This document shows positions 56,041 through 64,000 of a stretch of DNA of 64,000 nucleotides, in pieces (position 1 is the first letter of the stretch; the number at the start of each line of letters is the position of its first letter). The notes under the pieces were generated by a model. That model did not search any database. It saw nothing but the letters and a program-made list of their open reading frames with translations, and had not been told where the DNA came from. The DNA lies in the NCBI GenBank assembly GCA_936450465.1, contig OW388300.1, forward strand, positions 47,010,358-47,074,357. The letters run 5' to 3'. This DNA comes from Gibbula magus. Lineage: Eukaryota > Mollusca > Gastropoda > Trochida > Trochidae. The position numbers and the translations under genes are program-made.

Positions 56041-56195
56041 CAATGATGTGGCTTAGGGGGCACGGGGATGGTTCAGGGTTATTTTCAAACCCCCCCTTCT
56101 CCCATATCAAATATTGCATGTCATTTTAATGAACCCCCCTCTCCTTTTTCAATAAGTGAGCATATCCATTTGAAAAAGATTCCTGGATCCCTCTA
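56041..56195. repeat. C-rich repeat ending CCTGGATCC
   Basis: AACCCCCCCTTCTCC, GAACCCCCCTCTCC and TTCCTGGATCCCTCTAG; related to 41873-41972. Confidence 0.45.
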
Positions 56196-56275
56196 GAAAT
56201 GAAATAAAATTACAACATAACGGTTGATTGACAGAAATATTAGATTTATATACCAGGCAGTGGTAGGTTCATGAA

Positions 56276-56350
56276 CCACCCCCCCCCCCCCCTCCCCCCC
56301 CCCCCCCTCCCCCCCCCCCCTCCCTCTCCACTCCCCCTCCCTCCCCCTAC
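56276..56350. repeat. Poly(C)/CCT low-complexity tract
   Basis: About 70 nt of C runs broken by single T. The 81-codon ORF on the minus strand (glycine-rich) is caused by this tract. Confidence 0.95.
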
Positions 56351-57434
56351 GTCCCTTACCATCTGCTAACATACAGCCAATGAAATCGCCGTTTACATTC
56401 GGAACCAATTCAAGATAAGCGACGATCGATACAGTCACAGAGGCAATACAACTGTCTTCTGATTGGCTTATCCGATTAGCCTGCAGTACGTTAAAATCTT
56501 AGCACTGAAAATGCGAGGGTTGAGGTCAAGGGCGGAAGGAGAAGATATGGAAATCTTTTCGTTACGCCTGTGACGTTGTGAAGATGATTTCACCCTACTA
56601 GTGATAGTATGTCAAATTATACATATAAAAATGTCATGTTTAAGACTTCACATTAGCTGCACATTAAAGCAGTGCCTGTGCCAGAGGCAAGTTGCATACC
56701 CACTAGACCGCAACAGAGATCAGTTCAGATGCTATATATATTTTTTATAAGCTGGATGGATTGGTGCCTAACACCATAAAATACCATAAGCACATCAGCA
56801 CTTTCAGGTCTATATGAGCTAAAACGGGCATTTTAGCAGCCATTGCAGCAAACATTTTACTTGTTCCAGAACTATACACCATTACCGGACAGTACTCTCT
56901 AGGCATTGAGGTATTGACCAATCAGAACCTTTGCTTGGCAAAGGAGAGTAAGTGTATGTTAACTACCATTTCAGGTAGAAAAGTCATGTTGAACAAAACT
57001 TGTTTAAATAAAAATATGACTCCATGAATAAAATATAAACGTCCGTGTCAGATGCATCATAACACTTCAAGAAAAATTTCTTTATACCGGTAATATAATA
57101 ATTGTTTTATTGTTTGATTGAGTTTATTGTCATCAGTAATGACGGAAATGTATAACATATAGTTCCTTTGTGTTTCCTGTTTTCATGGTAATAAGAAATA
57201 AACTTCTATGAACTTCAGCACTACACTTGACATCAAATGAAAAGTTGCTTTATTTTATTTTGTTGATTTTGGTCAACTGTTATCATGGTCAGATAACGAC
57301 AACACAGCCCACATTACAAAGTTACACTGTCACCAATATTAAGCATAAAATGATTATTTTTGGAAGAATGAAGAACTCATTGAGACTGGTTAGTGTTCAT
57401 TTTGGAACAGAAAACTTTCTACTGACCAATTCTT

Positions 57435-57792
57435 GGTACCCCGCCAATTCTACATGCAGGGATTGGGAAAGGTATGGGGGCCAAAGGCCATTTTGCACAT
57501 TGGATGAAAAACTGGCCCATTAAAATTTGAAATTTAACTATCGCTACAAAGGGGAATGGCCCATTTCAATTTCTGAAAATAACTAAAAACCCATGGCCCA
57601 TTGTCAAAGGTGTCCTTCCCAATTCCTGTACATGCATTAAGGTTTGGGTGCAATGCTGAACTGAATTTCAGCGCAGTACCACTCACAGTTTGCTAGTTCC
57701 AACAGATGCTTGCAGGTTTCACCCAAATGAACATTCACAATGTTGTTGCAGGCTTTCTCCATGCAACTCTTGAAAGCGGAACTCACCTCACT
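57435..57792 (+). mobile_element. SINE copy 10, split by a nested MITE
   Basis: The right part is 57629-57792 (TAAGGTTTGGGTGCAATGCT, CTGAATTTCAGCGCAGTACC, GCTTGCAGGTTTCACC, CTCACCTCACT); a short left part is about 57435-57458 (CCCGCCAATTCTACATGCA). Read together they follow the SINE body across the insertion. Confidence 0.75.
57459..57628. mobile_element. MITE inserted inside a SINE, TACATGCA duplicated
   Basis: About 170 bp. Ends GGGATTGGGAAAGG and CCTTCCCAATTCCTG are inverse. TACATGCA is found at 57451-57458 and again at 57629-57636. This 8-bp duplication suggests the hAT type. Inside are GGCCAAAGGCCATTTTGC and ACTGGCCCATT words. Confidence 0.8.
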
Positions 57793-57838
57793 TCCAAGCA
57801 AAATTTAAATGTTCATATGATACATCAACTTCTTTTTG

Positions 57839-57862
57839 CGAGAAGAGAAGAGAAGAGAAGAG
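57839..57862. repeat. (AGAAG)n microsatellite
   Basis: About four and a half GAGAA units. Confidence 0.9.
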
Positions 57863-58823
57863 ATTGTGTTTGGAATTATGGAATATAAAGCAAAACATGT
57901 CATATGATCACAGGTTACAATCATTCGAAAAAGTTGATTTGGGCAACTGGAGAATGATACAAAGTTTATCATGACCACTTTAGTCTAGGCAGTACCTTTG
58001 CAAATCAACTACCATATTTCATCAAAAACAACCCTGGGGTTCTATTTTAGCACCCCTTTACCTAGCCATTAAACAGCCCCAGTTTCAGGGCCGTTAAGTG
58101 GCTACCCTTTACCCCCTAAATTCTATTCGAGGCTTGGGTTGTATTCGATGAACTATGGTAGGCCTTACCCGGTTGTATTTACCTCTGCACTTCATGACAT
58201 AGGTCGAGAGGCTCTACCTGCAACCCCACTGGATAGTTATGTTAGTATGCGCCTCGCTGTGTGAGATAGAGCATTTTCAGAGCAGGTTTCAGTCTACCCA
58301 TGATACCCCCCCTACAGGTTGTATTCAAGGACAGTGTCACATTCGAGACTTGAGTTTTATTCAAGGAAATATGTTTTTTAGATTCTTTTTGTACTAAGGA
58401 TTCCTGTGAATATTTAATAAGGAATCGAAACAGAGCTAGTCTCACTCCACGAACAAATAAACTAAGGTGGGTACTGTCTAAACAAACAATAATAAAATTC
58501 CCAAATTTTAAATTACTCTTAGGCCATTCATCATGTGTACCTGTGTATTGGACTGTTGGCACTGTTCGGGATATAAAAATAGTTTAAATACATCGACGAA
58601 AACCTCATGTCATTGTTGAAACTTAGATGAATGTCCGGAAATGTCACGACTCACAACGTTTTTACTTTTAGACAGGGGTCGGGTGTGTAAAGAAACAGCG
58701 ATTCCAGTAATGTCCAAACTTCTAAGATAGATATCAAATAATGTAAATGAATATAAACTATACATAATTGGATCAAATTAAAAGTAGATTTGCCAAAAAC
58801 AAGACGGAAATTCCTTTACTCAC

Positions 58824-58900
58824 CGGCTAAACAAGACGAACTGGCCTCCACGTCTCAAACACAGCGGAAGTTTGATAAGATGATGTCGCTTGTGAAATTA
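58824..58900 (-). promoter_or_regulatory. Candidate first exon and promoter of the GALNT gene
   Basis: A near-perfect minus-strand donor (GTGAGTAAAGG, exon end 58824) follows a CpG-bearing segment. A GCGGAAGT site, matching the ETS consensus common in TATA-less promoters, lies at about 58864-58871. A transcription start around 58870-58900 would give an 18-kb 5' UTR intron to 40727. No ATG-led frame is needed. Inferred from motifs alone. Confidence 0.4.
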
Positions 58901-59939
58901 GAAAATCCCTTACGGTAACCAAAACCTTGATCGTTTCCTAACCACAAGGTGTCAGTATAACCCCAGTCCATTGTATGATAATAATTTACTTTTATGTTGT
59001 TTTTACATATCAATTTCCCGTCATTATTGCACAAAACAAGAAAAGTATTTCTCGGTCGTTAGATTAATCAAAGGGACATAACTCATGTACTGCAGTACAT
59101 GGATACACGCCCCACCCACCTTCAATGGATGACATTCTATGATTAGGGTTGTTAGCAAATATGGATCCCGGTTCAATATTTACATGGAACACACTGTTAT
59201 TATTAATTTTAAATAGACTCGAAAATCTTTTCATAAGTCACGATGTGTTACTTTATAGTGAAAGCAGAAAGTATAATTAGCTTTGCACTTAGAACTATGC
59301 ATAGGACTAGGCCTAGGCTACTTTTTATGAGAATGAGAACTATGTCAGTTGCTTTCAGGATTTAGACGTTTTCACATGAAAATCTAGAGCAATGACGCGT
59401 TGCCAAGCAATATTTAAATATACAGTATTTTCTGTTATGACAACAAGACTACAAATTAAAATTGTATCGCATCATATGGTCAAAAGATATTATCACATAT
59501 CCAAATTCATGTTTATAATAGTGAAGTTATTTGTCAAGATTAATTTAAATGTTTGTTGAATTATGAAATACATTTGAAATGGTTATTTCTGCAGAACACT
59601 CCATGAGGACGCCCGAGGTTAAAATTCAGACTACCATCGCATCATACCAAATATAAAATAAAACCAATAAATTAACTTTAGAAAAGCGTTGTACATGTAC
59701 AATCTTATGTGTAAAGATCATCCTTTTTAGCTTGGTGGGTACAGCGGTTTTGGGGGAGAAGAATTGTCAATTAGTGAACAGACGATGACCATACCAGACC
59801 CACACAGATACAAATTATACACAGACCGATGCGTTGTAAACAACGATTCGTTTTCATCTCAACTTCAATAATGGTCATAATCAATATTACGTGATTCAAA
59901 TGGAATTCAATCGGGTAATAAGAAATAATTACGCTTGAA

Positions 59940-60055
59940 CGTGTGCTAAATTACTTTTACGAAACTCGTGCACATTTGTGTATAACCCTCGCTCACGCTC
60001 GGGAAATACACAAATTCACACCCGTGTCGTATAAGTTATATAACACATTTTCCTC
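59940..60055. repeat. Palindromic element, family J copy 4
   Basis: CTTTTACGAAACTCGTGCAC, CCTCGCTCACGCTCGGG and TTCACACCCGTGTCGTATAA: same arms and centre type as 21171-21310, with a CTCGCTCACGCTCG core. Confidence 0.65.
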
Positions 60056-61950
60056 GGGTAATAAGCAACGTCACACATCCGAAAACTGACGCCATAGCAG
60101 TGTTACCATGGCAAAGTAATATTTTGCCCTAGATGGATTGTATGACAATTTTGAATCGACATTGCCTTTATATAGCTAATAAAAGAAGATAGTACAATCA
60201 TGCACGAATCAAGAGACGCACTCGCGGGGTAATTTCAGAAACGCAATTCTAATCTTGAGATAGTTCCGTGCATGCAGGCGTACAGTTATAACAGGTTTTT
60301 TACATGTTACTATTATCAGCATTGTAGGAATCTGCATGTATAATGGCTCGATTTTCTAATTCTCTCATAACTCGATTGGACTACTCCTTTAAACTTCTAT
60401 ATAACGCTCATATTCAGGAGGTGGATACACGCGAGATCGAATTTGGTTACCTGGGGGTATACACGCGAGGTCGACAGGTGGCAAACTTTTACAATACGAC
60501 CAATGAATAGCGACGATAATGATGGTGAGGTCAAGTAGTCGACTTCTGCTGACAGAACACTTATTTATATATGTCACAAAGAAAGCCAAACAGACACGTG
60601 TTCAATTTAATTCAGTTTTTTTTATTTCTCATTCATCCACCATTGGTTGTACAAGCAAAGATTTTATAATTTAAAGGCAGAATTTGATATTAATACAATC
60701 CTGTATGGAAACCCAAATCTTCCACAAACAGTCAATGAAAACATATTTCACCATGTTCATAAATTCATTGGAAAGAGTCAACGGTTCAAATAATACATTA
60801 ATACTAATGTACGTATTTACCATATTCAAAGTGCATTTTGTCATAAGAATAACATTTCCAATTGAGTGTTGCCTTAATAATGTATATTACATGTTTACCC
60901 ACTTCGTCACTTGTAGATTTCTTACTTTCTTGTTATGTATTCTAGCCTTGTAAAATAATTGTTGATTACCTGGAGAGGGCTTCTATAAGTTTCACAACTT
61001 GTGCCCAATTCATTTCTTAAATGAATAAAATATGTTTTCAATCAATCAAAAGAAAGTACATTATTGATATATAATTACATGGTGACGGTGGCTGGAAGAA
61101 TGTGATTACAGTGGATTTAGTTTATTAGCTTGAACTTCGGGGTGGGACCGAACTGTCGACAAACCATTTCTGCACTCCTGCAACCTCGCCCCCAAGGGCT
61201 GATCAACTATCATTGATAAAGGCTTGACGCAGGGGAGACATAACAGCACTGTGACTGTGATGAGTTTGGCACTTCTGTAAAGCATAATATTAAATACATA
61301 TCTGCATAGAACAAAAGATAACAGTTCAGAACAACCCGAAGTGAGTTTATTAGAGAGAGCCATATAAAAATAATTAAATTATACAACTGCAATTAGAAAA
61401 TAGATGCGTAAAATAAGTAATGATTAAAGGTAATAAATTACGATGTCTTCTCTGTAATATATAAAAGTTGGTTTAGGCCATACATATTTTACAACTCAGC
61501 AAGTCGACACAACAACACCTGTTCAAGGTTTGCTGAAACGTAAAGAGTGGAAACCTAGAAACACACGTGTAAACAGTTTTTCTTTGATATCATTCTCCTA
61601 CTGGAGTGAAACGAGACATTGAACTTGTCTTCGATACAATCTTCATAATGTAAAAACTGTCTGTCATTAATGAGTTAATTTTGAAATAGGTTTACAGAAT
61701 TGTGCTTTATAACAACTTTAGGTAAATATTAATAAAATTAGATTGTTACATTTTTAAAAGGGTACATCAGGAATAAATTTAAATGTACTTAAATCTGTGA
61801 TTCTTCAAGAATCCATCTTCCCACGGCAAGGTGAAAACTTGTCTGACAAGATAAATTCTACCCGTTTTCGAGAAGAACTGGAAATCTTTTCGTTGCGGCC
61901 GTGACGTTGTGAAAATATCAAGAGCTTGGACATCCATAGTGCATGGTATA

Positions 61951-62197
61951 AAGAGAATACCAAACAAGTTCCCTATGGATACCGTATTTATTACAACTCG
62001 TCACTTGTCAAACGTATTTAACTCGCTTTCGCTCGTTTACATGTAACTTGTTGTAATAAATACGGTATCCATAGGGAACAACTCGTCACTTGTCAAACGT
62101 ATTTAACTCGCTTTCGCTCGTTAAATACGTTTACAAATAACTTGTTGTAATAAATACGGAATCCATAGGGAATGAGTTTGGTATTTTATTTATTACA
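61951..62197. repeat. Multi-hairpin foldback element with an internal duplication
   Basis: GAATACCAAACAAGTTCCCT, ATGGATACCGTATTTATTAC, AACTCG at left are inverse to GTAATAAATACGGAATCCAT, AGGGAATGAGTTTGGTATTT at right. In between, ATGGATACCGTATTTATTAC occurs inverted again, so the ACTCGTCACTTGTCAAACGT and ATTTAACTCGCTTTCGCTCG block is present twice. It can fold as two small hairpins or one large one. Confidence 0.9.
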
Positions 62198-63489
62198 CAC
62201 CTATTAACAACATGATTTAAGTCAAGATTGTGTTGTCCAATCTACGTGTATGTAGTATATGTACACCTTGATTAGTTGACGCGGACATACTTAAAGTCGA
62301 CCATCTTTAATCTACTTTACTTTAAACCTCATTGAACAATTGTCGATCTCGCGGTATTCATGAACATATATATGAAAAGTATTTCTATGGTGTCGTTACA
62401 TAAGTTTCACCCAATTGTAATTACTTTTCTGAAGCAACGGGAACTGGTAGAGCTATTAGATAAAGTAACTCCAAAACCAACAGATCCTTTAATTAAACAC
62501 TTAACCACAAAATTGCTACGTTGATTTGCGCAATTTTTTTATTTAGAAATTCAAAGTCAGTATATGTATGTCTGTATACTGAAACGGTAACCGTATTTGT
62601 CGTCCATGACGTCATTTACAGATGACGTTGGCGGTAGTCTGACACAAGCGGATATCGGCCTCCCTGCATCAAAGAGACCATTCCTTTCTATGACCTTTTC
62701 TTCAACACAATATGTGCATGTTGTGAAAACACATTGCTATTGAATGTTAGTATCAGTTAAGCATTTACCCCCATTTTCAAAACGTTGTTCATGTTATTCT
62801 GGTTGGATGTTTTGTGTGTTTCACATTCACCATATTTTCAAGATTTAATTCTGTAGATACAACGTTTTTGATACAACAATTATGGTAATGCGAGTTTTAA
62901 AAGTGACAACTTTCTTCAGTTTATGATACAAAGTCAATCTGAAAAGTGTGAGATGACAGATTTCAAGTAGACACAATCTATCTCACTCCCAATCTTCTCG
63001 ATCACCGTGAATAGAGGCAATCAACTTATCTAGAGAACCAAGTCTTGCTGGTGTATGTCGTAACTCCTTTAATAACAAGAGCTCTCTGACAGCACAAGAA
63101 CCCCCGGTTCTTTATCGTCCAAATAAGCATTTTAAATGTAAATGTAAGGGTAATTTAATGACCTAATAAATAAATAAGCATGTCAAATATCTAAGGCCTT
63201 TCAATACGTGAAACCCATCCCCATAATAGGATATAGATAAATTTAGTGATGTAGTCTATCGACGTATATCTTTATTATTAAAAAGTTGTAAAATTATTAC
63301 TGAAATACGCCGTTTCTCATGATATAGAGGATTCTGTCGACATATCTTTACCTTTAAGCAAATGACCATTTTTGACTATACATTGTTCAGTCAATATTCT
63401 GCGAAAACACGATTATATACGACATATATACATGTACATAGTATTTGTTGGGCGTCTTTTGATTGGCTACCTGAATTGCGCTCGAACAC

Positions 63490-63640
63490 GCGAGTTTACC
63501 GGCTGTTATAAGACGGTTAGGCGTGGAACCTACGACTGATATGAGTTCGTATCCCGGTAGATGCACTATTTTGCAATTTTTATTCCACGGAAAACCGTCA
63601 ATTTTAATCAGACTGGGTCATAGCAGTGCTTACTTATTTC
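63490..63640. repeat. Interspersed repeat shared with 22770-22875
   Basis: GGCTGTTATAAGACGGTTAG, GATATGAGTTCGTATCCCGG, TAGATGCACTATTTTGC, ACGGAAAACCGTCAATTTTA and ATCAGACTGGG. Confidence 0.7.
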
Positions 63641-64000
63641 TGACATTCAGCTATATGAAATGATCAGGGGGTGCTTAACTTTTTTCTTTGTATAAATTTA
63701 GATACAGTTGATCTTTCTTCCTCCACCCGTGTAGTTGAATGAATGCATTCCACGTCGTATCTTTGAATATGAACGCAAGGGTGACAGAAATTACATGAAC
63801 ATACCATAAATTCTTGAATATAGTCTTGCCCTGTATAATCACCTGCCTAGAATGAACGCCGGGTCTAATTAAGCCCTAGTTGAAATAAATACTCGTCTGC
63901 CTTGAATAATCACCGTGTTTATTTGCTTGAGTCTATCTTGACAAGTCTTATACAATATGGTATCAACAATCAATGTAAGTCATCAATGTATATTTTAAAG

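Larger units (their letters stand above)
40728..58823 (-). other. Probable 5' UTR intron (18 kb)
   Basis: If 58824 is the first donor and 40727 the acceptor, this is one intron (or two, if 42990-43205 is used). It holds no coding sequence I recognise. Stretches over 300 bp without named elements: 41243-41780, 42260-42985, 43210-43820, 45412-46830, 47180-47750, 47950-49040, 49292-50305, 51700-52160, 52251-53055, 53418-54214, 54930-55175, 55412-56040, 56450-57430, 57793-58823. All are AT-rich. Confidence 0.55.
58901..64000. other. Region upstream of the GALNT gene, no gene recognised
   Basis: No frame resembles a known protein and none has a convincing start with splice context. It contains a family J palindrome (59940-60055), the multi-hairpin element at 61951-62197, a segment at 61862-61915 matching 56543-56595 (GGAAATCTTTTCGTT, CGTGACGTTGTGAA), and a repeat at 63490-63640 shared with 22770-22875. 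The rest is AT-rich, unassigned. Confidence 0.7.

Noticed and set aside
56193..56438. Glycine-rich 81-codon protein
   Set aside because: Produced by the poly(C)/CCT tract; tract length may also be unreliable.
57227..57523. Plus-strand 98-codon frame beginning with a signal-peptide-like hydrophobic run (LLYFILLILVNCYHGQ)
   Set aside because: It starts from TTG; there is no in-frame ATG, and a TGA lies just upstream. Its 3' half runs into a MITE/SINE. No family resemblance.
61106..61363. 85-codon minus-strand ORF upstream of the gene
   Set aside because: No conserved motif; includes a short segment also found at 18455-18495 in an intron, so it is repeat-derived.

Overview
This is animal nuclear DNA: AT-rich, intron-dominated and full of short transposons. 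It is most probably from a mollusc, likely a gastropod. The evidence is canonical GT-AG introns, one conserved animal glycosyltransferase gene, tRNA-derived SINEs with GTGAG-type tails and a 'gtttaacrccgctttc' block of a style I associate with gastropods, and many foldback elements and MITEs. The species call is an inference.

Nearly the whole window is one minus-strand gene: a GALNT1/GALNT13-type polypeptide N-acetylgalactosaminyltransferase (Golgi type II enzyme that starts mucin-type O-glycosylation). I placed 13 coding exons between 40262 (ATG) and 6643 (TAG). All splice junctions and phases close, giving a 589-residue protein: N-terminal membrane anchor, GT-A catalytic domain with DAH and WGGEN motifs, then a three-repeat ricin-type lectin domain. 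Exon 4 (23112-23216) lies in no obvious ORF and was found by reading for the conserved [10 protein letters not shown] segment. Exons 12 and 13 are also too short to stand out as ORFs.

The most interesting biology is in the lectin domain. There are two versions of the beta-repeat exon in tandem: 11a (12970-13104) and 11b (11395-11523). Both are phase 0/0 and start at the same residue, but 11b lacks the CLD and QxW sugar-binding signatures. They look like mutually exclusive exons giving two enzyme isoforms (589 and 587 aa). A weaker third remnant lies between them. Long foldback sequences sit next to the 11b donor and just upstream of exon 12.

Layout: 1-705 is downstream sequence with a possible foldback repeat. 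About 706-6642 is a probable very long 3' UTR. 6643-24457 holds exons 13 to 2 with short to medium introns. 24458-40030 is a 15.6-kb intron packed with transposons, including a dead Tc1/mariner copy at 30131-31419 and a 27-bp minisatellite at 34721-35350. 40031-40727 is exon 1 plus its 5' leader. 40728-58823 is probably an 18-kb intron in the 5' UTR, with a possible first exon at about 58824-58900. 58901-64000 has no gene I can recognise.

Mobile DNA: at least ten copies of a tRNA-derived SINE (two with perfect target duplications), seven copies of a TTAA-flanked MITE, a second TTAA MITE family, hAT-type MITEs (one with a perfect 8-bp duplication), and foldback families. No rRNA gene, true tRNA gene or CRISPR array was seen.
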